Shown: one piece after another, positions 53,791 to 62,274 of the stretch | Numbering within the stretch: the first letter of the stretch is position 1 | Layout of the letters: the number at the start of each line of letters is the position of its first letter | DNA from: Phenylobacterium sp. | GTDB lineage: Bacteria > Pseudomonadota > Alphaproteobacteria > Caulobacterales > Caulobacteraceae | DNA: 64,000 nucleotides | Direction: 5' to 3' | Assembly (NCBI RefSeq): GCF_004299445.1 | Contig: NZ_SCTC01000035.1 | Span: 1 to 64,000 of the forward strand | The notes under the pieces: generated by a model | Databases searched by the model: none | Seen by the model: the letters and a program-made list of their open reading frames with translations, nothing else | What the model was told of the DNA's origin: nothing | Position numbers and translations under genes: made by a program

Positions 53791-54501
53791 TCAGACCTCG
53801 GCCTTTTCCATCGCCGCCTTGGCCGCGGCCATCATCTTCTGGAAGGCGCCCGTACGGATCAGTTCGCGCCGCTCCTCCAGCCCACGATGCAGCTCGACAA
53901 GCACCCTGGCCGCCGGCTCGTGGGTCTGCAGCGCGGCCCAGTAGGCCGCGACGTTGGCGTTCTTGGGGATCGGGTTCTCGACGCCCGTGCCGGGCAACAC
54001 ATTCTCGATCATGAACAGCGCGGGCGTCAGCGCGCAGTCGGCCATGGTGATCCGGCCGCAGGCGGCATAGCCGTCCGTCCCGATCATCCGGTCCAGCGCC
54101 TTGACGTTGCGCACCACCTGTCCGCCCAGCAGGTCGACGATACCCTGGTCGCGGTCGGCGGCGCGGGCCTGGGGCGAGAGCATGAACATGTTGTTCATGA
54201 GGTAGACGTCGCCGATCCGAGCCAACGTGCGGATGTGGGCAGTCTCGCGGGGCGTGGCGCCCAGCATCGAGGGCGTCGGATAGACCTGCTCCAGATACTC
54301 GGCGATGACTTCGGACTCGGGCATCAGGTCACCGTCGATATCCAGCACCGGGATCCGGCCGATGGGATTGCGCTGGCGGAAGGCCGGCATGCCGAAATCC
54401 GCGGGGCGCTCCAGCACGATGTCGGTGATGCCCTTGGCGTAGATCTGCATCCGCACGCGCGCCGAATAGGGGCTGAGATCGCCGGAATAGAGCTTCATCA
54501 T
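53791..54501 (-). CDS. Glutathione S-transferase family protein
   Basis: Protein of 236 residues. The N-terminal thioredoxin fold MKLYSGDLSPYSARVRMQIY has a Ser/Tyr active-site region, the cis-proline segment is GRIPVLDIDGDLMPESEVIA, and the C-terminal helical domain has the N-capping GRITMADCALTPALF. The ATG at 54501 follows GAGGAAGC. Substrate unknown. It sits 2 bases upstream of the propeller gene on the same strand. Confidence 0.88.
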   Translation of the reverse strand: MMKLYSGDLSPYSARVRMQIYAKGITDIVLERPADFGMPAFRQRNPIGRIPVLDIDGDLMPESEVIAEYLEQVYPTPSMLGATPRETAHIRTLARIGDVYLMNNMFMLSPQARAADRDQGIVDLLGGQVVRNVKALDRMIGTDGYAACGRITMADCALTPALFMIENVLPGTGVENPIPKNANVAAYWAALQTHEPAARVLVELHRGLEERRELIRTGAFQKMMAAAKAAMEKAEV

Positions 54502-54670
54502 GGTGGGACGCTTCCTCGTTGGGTCTTTGACCAAGGGAAGCACGAAACGCGCGCCGCGGGCAGACGCCCTGGCTATTGGCCGCCCGACACCCCACCTATA
54601 GGGCGCGCCGCCGGGCGTGTGCCGCCATCGAAGCGGTCGATCCCGCCCGCCGAGACGCCTTCAGAGATCG

Positions 54671-54769
54671 ATGATGACTGTGTTGTTCGCCGCCGCCGTG
54701 GCCTGTGTGCTGGGCGTCGCGGTTCTGCCCCCATTGTTCCGCCTGCTGGGTTGGAGCATCCGCACGTGA
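54671..54769 (+). CDS. Small single-pass membrane peptide
   Basis: ORF of 32 residues: MMTVLFAAAVACVLGVAVLP and then PLFRLLGWSIRT. One hydrophobic helix is followed by a basic tail. Its TGA overlaps a GTG that starts the next small ORF (GTGA), a typical coupling arrangement, which supports translation. Family not recognised. Confidence 0.5.
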   Translation: MMTVLFAAAVACVLGVAVLPPLFRLLGWSIRT

Positions 54770-54951
54770 CCGGGCCTTCGGCCGACGAGACGCTGGTCCG
54801 CGAGAACGCCTACCTGCGCCAGCAGAACGCCCAGCTGCAGCGTGACCTCACTGCGGCGCTGGCGGACGCCGATCGCCTCCGCCAGATCGCGGAACGAATC
54901 TACGGCCGCACCGCACCCCGTCCCCCCAGCCCGCTGGGCGGGGGTCAGTGA
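54766..54951 (+). CDS. Small coiled-coil protein
   Basis: ORF of 61 residues from the GTG at 54766: a predicted coiled coil (ENAYLRQQNAQLQRDLTAAL; ADADRLRQIAERIYG) followed by a proline tail. It overlaps the membrane peptide by four bases. Similar short leucine-zipper-like ORFs occur in Caulobacterales; function unknown. Confidence 0.5.
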   Translation: MTGPSADETLVRENAYLRQQNAQLQRDLTAALADADRLRQIAERIYGRTAPRPPSPLGGGQ

Positions 54952-54958
54952 GCGTCGT

Positions 54959-55087
54959 CTAGCGCGTGCTGCGGCGATCGTTCAGGAGGGTCTTGCGAGG
55001 GCCTGCTGCGACGGGCGCGCCCGTGGAGCGGGAATCGATGAGGTCGCGGCGCACGGGCGGCGGGCTGACGGTGGTCGGAAAACGCAT
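54959..55087 (-). CDS. Small hypothetical protein
   Basis: ORF of 42 residues (MRFPTTVSPPPVRRDLIDSR onward), basic and proline-containing. AAAGGA lies 6 bases before the ATG at 55087. It is 10 bases downstream of the next minus-strand small gene. Family not recognised. Confidence 0.4.
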   Translation of the reverse strand: MRFPTTVSPPPVRRDLIDSRSTGAPVAAGPRKTLLNDRRSTR

Positions 55088-55097
55088 GTGAGTCCTT

Positions 55098-55328
55098 TCA
55101 GGACGTCGGTTGGAGTTGGGATTGGCTCGCCCGTGAACCGACGTCGGAGCGGCGTCGCACCAGCACCGGGCGCGCGTCTTGCCAGACCGACACGAAGGCG
55201 CAGCTGGGATGCTCGGCCATGACCTTGAGCGCGAACGGGACGGCGTTGTCATCGGCCTCGAGGAAGTAGGCTTCGATGGCCGTGGAGCTGCCGTCTTCCT
55301 TGCAGGGGTAGAAGGTATAGAGAGGCAC
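55098..55328 (-). CDS. Small hypothetical protein
   Basis: ORF of 76 residues. The first 60 have a compact protein-like composition (MPLYTFYPCKEDGSSTAIEA; HPSCAFVSVWQDARPVLV), while the C-terminus is polar. The family is not firmly recognised, though the layout resembles short stress-associated proteins of alphaproteobacteria. Preceded by GGAGACGCCC upstream of the ATG. Confidence 0.6.
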   Translation of the reverse strand: MPLYTFYPCKEDGSSTAIEAYFLEADDNAVPFALKVMAEHPSCAFVSVWQDARPVLVRRRSDVGSRASQSQLQPTS

Positions 55329-55446
55329 GGGCGTCTCCCGTCGAAGAGCGGGAGCGCGGAATGGGAAGCCGTCTCTCAGCCATCGGCGCCCAGGGCGAAT
55401 GCCGATGATGGCGCATCATACCACAGTCCGGCGGATCGCGGGTGAC

Positions 55447-56499
55447 TTAGAGACCCAGCAGCTTGCGGTTGGCCGCCGCATCCAGGCCCGAGCCTGCAAA
55501 GTCGTCGAAGGCGTGCTCGGTCACGCGGATGATGTGGTCCCTGATGAACGGCGCGCCTTCGCGGGCGCCGTCCTCGGGGTGCTTCAGCGCGCACTCCCAC
55601 TCCAGCACCGCCCAGCCCGGATAGTCGTAGGCCGCCAGCTTCGAGAAGATCGCCTTGAAGTCCACCTGGCCGTCGCCCAGGGAACGGAAGCGCCCCGGCC
55701 GGTCGACCCAGCCCTGGTAGCCGCCGTAAACGCCCGAGCGGCCGTTCGGCCGGAACTCGGCGTCCTTCACGTGGAAGGCGCGGATGCGCTCGTGGTAGCG
55801 GTCGATGTAGTCGAGATAGTCCAGCTGTTGCAGGACGAAGTGGCTGGGATCGTAGAGCAGGCAGGCGCGTGGGTGGCCGCCCACCTCGTCCAGGAACCGC
55901 TCGTAGGTCGCCCCGTCGTGCAGGTCCTCGCCGGGGTGAATCTCGTAGCAGGCGTCGACGCCGTTTTCGTCGAACACGTCCAGGATCGGCTTCCAGCGGC
56001 GGCCCAGCTCGGCGAAGGCCTCTTCGACCAGCCCCGCCGGCCGTTGCGGCCACGGATAGAGATACGGCCACGCCAGCGCCCCCGAGAACGTGGCGTGCGC
56101 GGTCAGGCCCATGCGTCGGCTGGCCCTGGCGGCCAGCTTGACCTGGTTCACCGCCCAGGCCTGCCGCTCGGCCGGACGCCCGCGCAACTCGGGCGGCGCG
56201 AAGCCGTCGAACATCGCGTCGTAGGCCGGATGCACGGCGACCAACTGGCCCTGCAGGTGGGTCGAGAGCTCGGTGACCTCGAGGCCGTACTGCGCCAGCG
56301 TCCCGGTGATCTCGTCACAGTAGGTCTGACTGTCGGCGGCCTTGTCCAGGTCCACGAAGGACCCTGGTCCGGTGGGCAGCTGAAGGCCGATGTAGCCCAG
56401 GTCGGCCGCCCATTTGGCGATGGTGTCCAGCCGGTCGAAGGGCGGCTTCGGCCCCACGAACTGGGCCAGGAAGATGCCGGGGCCCTTGAGGGTCTTCAT
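55447..56499 (-). CDS. Xylose isomerase-like TIM-barrel sugar epimerase/isomerase, copy 1
   Basis: Protein of 350 residues. AP_endonuc_2-type barrel with metal-site candidates in YEIHPGEDLHDG, LLYDPSHFVLQQL, IRAFHVKDAEF and VLEWECALKHP. These enzymes isomerise or epimerise sugars, including keto-sugars made by glycoside 3-dehydrogenases. It is the last gene of a four-gene minus-strand operon (MFS, TIM-barrel, Gfo/Idh, this gene) linked by four-base overlaps. Confidence 0.88.
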   Translation of the reverse strand: MKTLKGPGIFLAQFVGPKPPFDRLDTIAKWAADLGYIGLQLPTGPGSFVDLDKAADSQTYCDEITGTLAQYGLEVTELSTHLQGQLVAVHPAYDAMFDGFAPPELRGRPAERQAWAVNQVKLAARASRRMGLTAHATFSGALAWPYLYPWPQRPAGLVEEAFAELGRRWKPILDVFDENGVDACYEIHPGEDLHDGATYERFLDEVGGHPRACLLYDPSHFVLQQLDYLDYIDRYHERIRAFHVKDAEFRPNGRSGVYGGYQGWVDRPGRFRSLGDGQVDFKAIFSKLAAYDYPGWAVLEWECALKHPEDGAREGAPFIRDHIIRVTEHAFDDFAGSGLDAAANRKLLGL

Positions 56500-57632
56500 G
56501 CGTCACCTGCGTTCAGATCGACCCACCCGGCGCCCTCGCGGCTGCCCGCCACGGCGCGCTCGACAAAGGCCATGCCGCGCACCCCGGCCGCGATGCTGGG
56601 GACCAAATCGTTGGCGCGGCCGCTGGCGATTGCGCCGGCGACGTCGCGGTAGATGTTGGCGAAGGCCTCAATGAAGCCCTCGGGATGCCCGGTCGGGATG
56701 CGCGAGCCCGCCTGCGCCGCAGCGCCGAGATAGCCCGACGCGGCGTGCAGCGTCTGGGTCGGTCCGTCGAGCCAGTCGATGGTCAGCTCGGTGTGGCGCT
56801 CATGGCTCCACAACAGCCCGCCCTTCTCGCCATAGACCTTGATGTTCAGCCCGTTCCGCGCGCCCGCCGAAATCTGCGAGGCGATCAGCACGCCCCGCGC
56901 GCCGCCGCCGAAGCGGAGCAGGACGTTGCAGTCGTCGTCGAGAGCGCGGCCAGGCACCACGGAGGCCAGGTCCGGGCAGAGCCGCTCGACCTGAAGGCCG
57001 GTGATGAATTCAGCGAGGTTGAAGGCGTGGACGCCGATATCGCCGCTGCAGCCGCCGACGCCCGACTTCGCGGGGTCGGCCCGCCACATGGCCTGGGCGT
57101 CGCCGCCTTGCTCGATGGGGCGCGAGAGCCAGCCCTGCGCGTACTCGACCACCACCTTGCGGATCGGCCCCAGGTCGCCACGGCGAACGATCTGGCTCGC
57201 TTCGCGGACCATCGGATAGCCGGTGTAGGTGTAGGTCAGCGCATAGTGGCGGCCCGACGCCGCCACGATCCGCTCGAGCTCGACGGCCTCGGCCAGGTTC
57301 AGCGTCGCCGGCTTGTCGCAGATCACGTGCAGGCCCGCCTGCAGCGCGGCGGCCGACACCGCGAAGTGCAGGTGGTTTGGCGTGACCACCGCCACCAGCT
57401 CAGCGCCGTCTTCGCGGGCGGTCTCGCTGGCGATCATCGCCAAGTGGTCGGCATAGACACGATCAGGCGCGACGCCCCAGGCCTCGGCCGCCTTGGCGCT
57501 CTTGGCTGGATCGCGGCTGAAGGCGCCGGCGACCAGGCGGATGTTCCCGTCCAGCTCGGCCGCCATACGGTGGACGGGCCCGATGAACGAGCCCGGTCCG
57601 CCGCCCACCATGGCCAGCCGCAGTGGCCTCAC
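56496..57632 (-). CDS. Gfo/Idh/MocA-family sugar dehydrogenase
   Basis: NAD(P)-dependent oxidoreductase of 378 residues. The Rossmann motif is [13 protein letters not shown] (residues 6-18), the cofactor loop is [20 protein letters not shown], the conserved EKP-type motif appears as [10 protein letters not shown], and the C-terminal helix has [20 protein letters not shown] with the catalytic DxxxH (D213xxxH217 region). The GTG start overlaps the preceding stop as GTGA. It fits oxidation or reduction of 3-keto sugars in this island. Confidence 0.88.
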   Translation of the reverse strand: MRPLRLAMVGGGPGSFIGPVHRMAAELDGNIRLVAGAFSRDPAKSAKAAEAWGVAPDRVYADHLAMIASETAREDGAELVAVVTPNHLHFAVSAAALQAGLHVICDKPATLNLAEAVELERIVAASGRHYALTYTYTGYPMVREASQIVRRGDLGPIRKVVVEYAQGWLSRPIEQGGDAQAMWRADPAKSGVGGCSGDIGVHAFNLAEFITGLQVERLCPDLASVVPGRALDDDCNVLLRFGGGARGVLIASQISAGARNGLNIKVYGEKGGLLWSHERHTELTIDWLDGPTQTLHAASGYLGAAAQAGSRIPTGHPEGFIEAFANIYRDVAGAIASGRANDLVPSIAAGVRGMAFVERAVAGSREGAGWVDLNAGDA

Positions 57633-58597
57633 GCGGCCACGCCCGCCAAGTAGTCGTGGCAGATCTTCGCCGCCTCGATGCGCGGCCGTTCGAACGGCGG
57701 CTCCTGCTCGACGAAGAAGCCGGTGACGCCCGAGGCCTTGGCGGCCGGCAGGAGCTTCTTCCAGTCGATGGCGCCCGAGCCGACCTCGGTCGGGTCCATC
57801 TTCAGGGCGAAGTTGGGTGTGGTGGTGGGCTTGATGTCCTTCACGTGCATCATCGTGAAGCGGCCCTTGTGCCTGGCCAGAAGGGCGGCGGGGTCATGTC
57901 CGGCGGCCGCCACCCAGCCGACGTCGATCTCGAAGGTGACCAGCGACGGATCGGTCTCCTTCAGCAGGATCTCCAGCCCATAGGTCGAGCCCAGCGGCAG
58001 GAACTCGAAGTTGTGGTTGTGGTAGCCGACCTTGAGGCCCTCCTTCTTCAGGAGCGTGGCCTTCTGGTTCAGGAATTCCGCATTGGCCTTCCAGTCGTCG
58101 GCGGTCATCTGGCTGACCAGCCGGCGCAGCATGCCGCCCATGTCCTCGCCGGCCTGCGGCCGCATCTCCATGCGGTCGGGGAACCAGCAGATCGGGGCCA
58201 CGGCGGCCTTCGCGCCGACCGCATGCAGGGCCGCGGCCAGCTTGCCCAGGTCCCCGGAGAAGGTGAGGTCGCCGCCGCGCGGCTGGACATGGACGCTGGG
58301 ACACGCGAGCCCCGCGGCGTCCAAGGCGGTCCGCAGATCGCCCGGGGCCTTGCCCATGAAGCCGGGCAGCTCGACGGTCTTGTAGCCGATGCCCGCCACC
58401 GCCTTCAGCGTGCCGCCCAGATCCTTCGCCGCGTCCGGGCCCAGAGTATAGAGTTGGATGCCGATCGGCAGTCCCGCCGTCTTGAAGAAGGGCCGGGCCG
58501 CAGCCCCCGCCCCGGTCGCCGCTGCGCTCATGGCCGCTCCCAGTCCGAAGAGGACGTTCCGCCGGTGGATGCTCTGCAAGGTCCTGGCTCCTGTCAT
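57629..58597 (-). CDS. Exported TIM-barrel sugar epimerase/isomerase, copy 2
   Basis: Protein of 322 residues with a Tat-like leader (HRRNVLFGLGAAMSAAATGA). The barrel motifs are GIQLYTLGPDAAKDLGGTLK, GYHNHNFEFLPLG, VTFEIDVGWVAAAGHDPA and MMHVKDIKPTT, the metal ligands being in the ExD and HVKD segments. The ATG overlaps the MFS stop (ATGA). Periplasmic location contrasts with copy 1, so the two probably act on opposite sides of the membrane. Confidence 0.86.
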   Translation of the reverse strand: MTGARTLQSIHRRNVLFGLGAAMSAAATGAGAAARPFFKTAGLPIGIQLYTLGPDAAKDLGGTLKAVAGIGYKTVELPGFMGKAPGDLRTALDAAGLACPSVHVQPRGGDLTFSGDLGKLAAALHAVGAKAAVAPICWFPDRMEMRPQAGEDMGGMLRRLVSQMTADDWKANAEFLNQKATLLKKEGLKVGYHNHNFEFLPLGSTYGLEILLKETDPSLVTFEIDVGWVAAAGHDPAALLARHKGRFTMMHVKDIKPTTTPNFALKMDPTEVGSGAIDWKKLLPAAKASGVTGFFVEQEPPFERPRIEAAKICHDYLAGVAA

Positions 58598-59805
58598 AGC
58601 GCCGCCACCGCCGTGGGGCCGCGTTCGGGCGGCTTGAAGAAGACCGCCAGCAGCACGACCGCCGCCAGCGCCATGGCCGTCGGGATCATGAAGAGGCTCT
58701 GGTAGTCCACGACGCCGCCCGCCGAATTGCCCGCGATCAGCGTGGGGAAAAGGAAGCTGGCCGCGACGTTGCCGATCCCCAGGATCAGCAGGTTGAACAG
58801 GCCCTGGGCGCTGGAGCGGACATCCTTCGGGAAGACGGCGTCCACGAAGATGTACACCGTGGCGAAGAAGAAGGCGTAGCAGACGCCGTGCAGCAGCTGC
58901 ACCGCGATGATCGTGGGCACGCTGTCGGCGAAAAAGGCGAAGGTCGCGAACCGGGCCGCGTGGCCCAGGATCCCGATCATCATCGTGACCTTCCAGCCCA
59001 GCCGGATCAGCACCGGCCCCAGCACGAGCATGGTCACGATCTCGGCGATCTGGCCCAGGCTGAGCACCACCATCGACAGGTTGCCGGCGATGCCGACGCG
59101 GTTGGTCAGGAAGGCGTCGGCCATCACGAAATAGCCGTTGTGGACCACGCTATCGATGAAGGTGACTGCGAACAGCACGCCGATGAACGGCACGCCCAGG
59201 AACTTCACCGCCTCGCGCCAGGCCAGCTTGTCCACCGCCGCGCCCTCGGTCTTGGGCGGCGTGTGCGGCAGGGTCAGCGAGTAACCGGCGAGGGCGAACG
59301 AGACGATCGCGCCGACCAGGAAGATCCAGCGCATGTGCTCGACGCTGGCCTCGCCGCCCAGCAGGAAAATGAAGGGCCAGCTGACCAGGATCCAGCCCAC
59401 GGTGCCGCCCATGCGCACCGCGCCAAAATCGCGCGCGGGGTCCTTCAGGTTGGCGAACGCGATGGAATTGGTGACCGACAGGGTCGGCACATAGACCAGG
59501 CTGTACACCAGATAGGCGGCGAAGAACGGCCAGAAGCTGGTCGCGAAGGCCGCGCCCACCAGCGCCACGCCGCCCAGCAGGTGACTGACGGCCAGGAACT
59601 TCTCGGCCGCGAAGTTCCGGTCGGCGAACTGGTTCGAGAAGAAGATGCCGACCACCGCGGCGATGCCCCACGAACTGCCCACCAGAGACTGCTGCCAGGG
59701 CTGGAAGCCCAGCAGGCCCATGTAGGGGAACAGCTTCGGCGCCCAGGCGCCCCAGACGGCGAGCTGGAGCACCATCATGATGAAGAGCCGCGTGCGCACG
59801 CCCAT
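58594..59805 (-). CDS. NHS-family MFS transporter (nucleoside/sugar:H+ symporter-like)
   Basis: Inner-membrane carrier of 403 residues with twelve membrane segments. The sequence pattern (LFIMMVLQLAVWGAWAPKLF; MGGTVGWILVSWPFIFLLGG; AFFADSVPTIIAVQLLHGVC) resembles the NupG/nucleoside:H+ symporter family often found in sugar catabolic islands. The ATG at 59805 has GGGAGGGG at suitable spacing; the in-frame ATG at 59838 is the alternative. First gene of the four-gene operon, divergent from lacI, with operator sites C and D between them. Confidence 0.87.
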   Translation of the reverse strand: MGVRTRLFIMMVLQLAVWGAWAPKLFPYMGLLGFQPWQQSLVGSSWGIAAVVGIFFSNQFADRNFAAEKFLAVSHLLGGVALVGAAFATSFWPFFAAYLVYSLVYVPTLSVTNSIAFANLKDPARDFGAVRMGGTVGWILVSWPFIFLLGGEASVEHMRWIFLVGAIVSFALAGYSLTLPHTPPKTEGAAVDKLAWREAVKFLGVPFIGVLFAVTFIDSVVHNGYFVMADAFLTNRVGIAGNLSMVVLSLGQIAEIVTMLVLGPVLIRLGWKVTMMIGILGHAARFATFAFFADSVPTIIAVQLLHGVCYAFFFATVYIFVDAVFPKDVRSSAQGLFNLLILGIGNVAASFLFPTLIAGNSAGGVVDYQSLFMIPTAMALAAVVLLAVFFKPPERGPTAVAAL

Positions 59806-59865
59806 GCCGTCGAACCCCTCCCAAGGCGCCTCGAACATCGCGGGCGGTGTGGTCCCAGCCTCTCG

Positions 59866-59881
59866 ATGTAATCGAATTCAT
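59866..59881. promoter_or_regulatory. LacI-type pseudo-palindrome C, MFS/lacI divergent region
   Basis: ATGTAATCGAATTCAT (6 of 8 symmetric, central CG) lies between the divergent MFS operon and lacI. Its TGTAATC half is the complement of GATTACA in sites A and B. Confidence 0.55.
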
Positions 59882-59903
59882 CCGTAGCAATGGCGCACTT
59901 GCG

Positions 59904-59919
59904 AGGCAATCGATTCCGG
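59904..59919. promoter_or_regulatory. LacI-type pseudo-palindrome D, weaker, MFS/lacI divergent region
   Basis: AGGCAATCGATTCCGG contains the perfect core AATCGATT, the centre of the consensus TTGTAATCGATTACAA built from sites A-C. It is 38 bases from site C (centre to centre), about 3.6 helical turns, which would suit cooperative binding or looping. Confidence 0.4.
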
Positions 59920-59980
59920 CCGGAAGGTTTGCCGTGGGCGCGCCTTGAAATGACCGGGCCTTGTCTCCAGTGTCGCGCCG

Positions 59981-60988
59981 ATGGCCACGATTCAAGACGT
60001 CGCCCGGGACGCCGGCGTATCCACCGCCACCGTCTCGCGGGTGCTGAGCGCGCCCGAGCTGGTGGCCGAGGCGACCCGGGCGCGCGTGACGGCCTCGGTG
60101 GAGCGGCTGGGGTATCAGCCGAACTTCGCGGCCAAGAGCCTGCGCACGCTGAAGACCGAGAAGATCCTGGTCACGGTGCCCGACATCTCGAACCCGTTCT
60201 TCAGCCAGGTGATCCGGGGCGTGGAAGAGGCGGCGCGCACGGCCGGCTACTCGGTGCTGCTGGGCGACACGCGGCACGAGGCCGACCGCGAGGAGGAATA
60301 CGCCGCCATGCTGCTGCGGCGCGAGGCGGACGGCCTGATCTTCCTCGGCCACCGGCTGCCCGAGGCGCTGGCGCCCATGGTCGCCGCCCGCGGCGTGCGC
60401 ACGCCGATCGTCAACGGCTGCGAGTACAGCTCCGAGCTGGGCGTGTCGGGCGCGCACATCGACAATGCCCGCGCGTCCGCCGAGGCGATGGAGCACCTCT
60501 ACGGCCTGGGCCACCGCCGAGTCGGCGTCATCACGGGCCCGCTGGCCAGCCCGCTCAGCCGCGACCGCCTGGAAGGCGTGCGGGCCTCGGCCCAGGCGCA
60601 CGGCCAGGCCGCGGGGCTCGCGGTGGTGGCGGGCGACTTCAGCATCGACTCCGGCCTTCGCGAGGCGACCGCCCTGCTCGCCGCCGATCGGCCCAGCGCG
60701 ATCTTCTGCTTCAGCGACGAGATGGCCATGGGCGCGCTCGAAGCGATCCGACGGGCGGGGCTGTCGTGCCCGGAAGACGTGTCGCTCGTGGGCTTCGACG
60801 ACATCCGCTTCGCCGAGTTCCTGAACCCGCCGCTGACCACGGTGAGCCAGCCCATGGACCGGATCGGCCACGAAGTGGTGCGCCTGCTGCTGGACATCCT
60901 GAGCGGCAAGGCCCAGGCGCTGGAGCACGTCACCCTGCCCCACCGGCTGGTGGTGCGCGGCAGCACCGCCCCGCCCGCGGCGGCGTAG
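59981..60988 (+). CDS. LacI-family transcriptional repressor
   Basis: Repressor of 335 residues. The N-terminal helix-turn-helix and hinge (MATIQDVARDAGVSTATVSR; GYQPNFAAKSLRT) precede a periplasmic-binding-protein-like effector domain (VTVPDISNPFFSQVIRGVEE; GLIFLGHRLP; VSLVGFDDIRFAEFLNPPLT). The effector is probably a sugar of the island. Pseudo-palindromes A-D are its best candidate operators. The regulated genes would include the MFS operon and both GMC units. Confidence 0.92.
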   Translation: MATIQDVARDAGVSTATVSRVLSAPELVAEATRARVTASVERLGYQPNFAAKSLRTLKTEKILVTVPDISNPFFSQVIRGVEEAARTAGYSVLLGDTRHEADREEEYAAMLLRREADGLIFLGHRLPEALAPMVAARGVRTPIVNGCEYSSELGVSGAHIDNARASAEAMEHLYGLGHRRVGVITGPLASPLSRDRLEGVRASAQAHGQAAGLAVVAGDFSIDSGLREATALLAADRPSAIFCFSDEMAMGALEAIRRAGLSCPEDVSLVGFDDIRFAEFLNPPLTTVSQPMDRIGHEVVRLLLDILSGKAQALEHVTLPHRLVVRGSTAPPAAA

Positions 60989-61044
60989 TCGCCGACGCCG
61001 AGACGGCCCTCGACTTCGCCGCCCGCCCGCGTTTTCCTGGCGTC

Positions 61045-61851
61045 ATGGACAACGTCGGACGCATGCCGGGGCCCCGGCCCCACCCCCTCAACCGCGACTT
61101 CGACTGGATCGCGGCGCGGCGCGAAGGGCTGGAACGGCTGACGCCTGAGCATGTGGACCAGTTCAACGCCGACGGCTTCTTCGTGCTCCGGGACGCCTTC
61201 ACGGCCGGCGAGATCGCCGAGGTCCGCGCCGCCATCGATCCGTTCGAAGAGGCCCATGTGGCCTATGCCCGCGAGCGTGGCGGCAAGGTGCGCCTGACCG
61301 ACGCCGACGCGATCACCTTCACGCTGCACCTGGTGCGCAAGTCGGACGTGCTGAAGGCGTTCTCGGCGCACCCCACGATCCGGGGCGTCTGCCATGACCT
61401 GATCGGGCCCGACGTGCGGCTCTACTGGGACCAGGCGGTCTACAAGAAGACAGAGAAGGTCCAGGAATTCCCCTGGCACCAGGACAACGGCTACTCGTTC
61501 GTCGTGCCGCAGCAGTACCTCACGCTCTGGGTGCCGCTGATGGATGTGGACGAGGCGAACGGCTGTCCCTGGATCGCGCCCGGCCTGCACCGGCTCGGCA
61601 CGCTGGAACACCGTACCACCGACATCGGCCTCGTCTGCCTGGACGCAGCCCCCGAGGCCGTGGCGGCGCCGGCCAGGGTGGGCGACGTGGTGGTGTTCTC
61701 GTCGCTGGCCCCGCACCGCACCGGCCCCAACACCAGCGACGCTGTGCGCAAGGCCTACATTCTGCAGTACGCGCCCGACGGCGCGGTGGTGCACACCGAG
61801 GATGGCCAGGTGGTCGTCCAGGACGACCCCGAGCGGCAGTATCTCATCTAG
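61045..61851 (+). CDS. PhyH-family Fe(II)/2-oxoglutarate dioxygenase
   Basis: Protein of 268 residues of the phytanoyl-CoA dioxygenase type. The iron triad is His145-x-Asp147 (FPWHQDNGY) and His224 (APHRTGPN), with the 2-oxoglutarate-binding Arg probably in HRTGPNTSDAVRKAY. The substrate is unknown; small-molecule hydroxylation in the same island is likely. It lies 56 bases after lacI on the same strand and has a weak Shine-Dalgarno region. Confidence 0.88.
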   Translation: MDNVGRMPGPRPHPLNRDFDWIAARREGLERLTPEHVDQFNADGFFVLRDAFTAGEIAEVRAAIDPFEEAHVAYARERGGKVRLTDADAITFTLHLVRKSDVLKAFSAHPTIRGVCHDLIGPDVRLYWDQAVYKKTEKVQEFPWHQDNGYSFVVPQQYLTLWVPLMDVDEANGCPWIAPGLHRLGTLEHRTTDIGLVCLDAAPEAVAAPARVGDVVVFSSLAPHRTGPNTSDAVRKAYILQYAPDGAVVHTEDGQVVVQDDPERQYLI

Positions 61852-61902
61852 GATCGCACGGGATCGTTGGAGCCGGCGCGTTGCTGGTGCAGGGTCATCG
61901 CC

Positions 61903-62271
61903 ATGCGTCTCCTCTTCAACATCCTCTGGTTCATTTTCGGCGGCTGGATCTCGGGCACGCTTTGGCTGCTGGCCGGGGTGATCCTGGCGATCACCGTCGT
62001 GGGCCTGCCCTGGACGCCCGCGGCGTTCCGCCTGGCCGGCTTCAGCTACTGGCCGTTCGGCAAGGTGATCGTCGAGCGCGACACCGGGGCGGTGAGCGTG
62101 CTGCTGAACATCCTGTGGCTGCTGCTCGCCGGTTGGTGGCTGGCGCTGCACCATCTGGCGCTGGCGGCGGCCCTGGCGGTGACCATCATCGGCATCCCGT
62201 TCGCCTGGCAGCATGTGAAGCTGGCCATGCTGTCGCTGATCCCGGTCGGCAAGGGCGTCGCCGAGGTCTGA
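61903..62271 (+). CDS. yccF: YccF-family membrane protein
   Basis: Protein of 122 residues with duplicated YccF halves: LLFNILWFIFGGWISGTLWL and VLLNILWLLLAGWWLALHHL, each followed by VGLPW or IGIPF and then a loop with FSYWPFGK or LSLIPVGK. About four membrane helices. YccF is widespread and its function is unknown. The ATG at 61903 is chosen by homology. Confidence 0.9.
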   Translation: MRLLFNILWFIFGGWISGTLWLLAGVILAITVVGLPWTPAAFRLAGFSYWPFGKVIVERDTGAVSVLLNILWLLLAGWWLALHHLALAAALAVTIIGIPFAWQHVKLAMLSLIPVGKGVAEV

Positions 62272-62274
62272 GCC

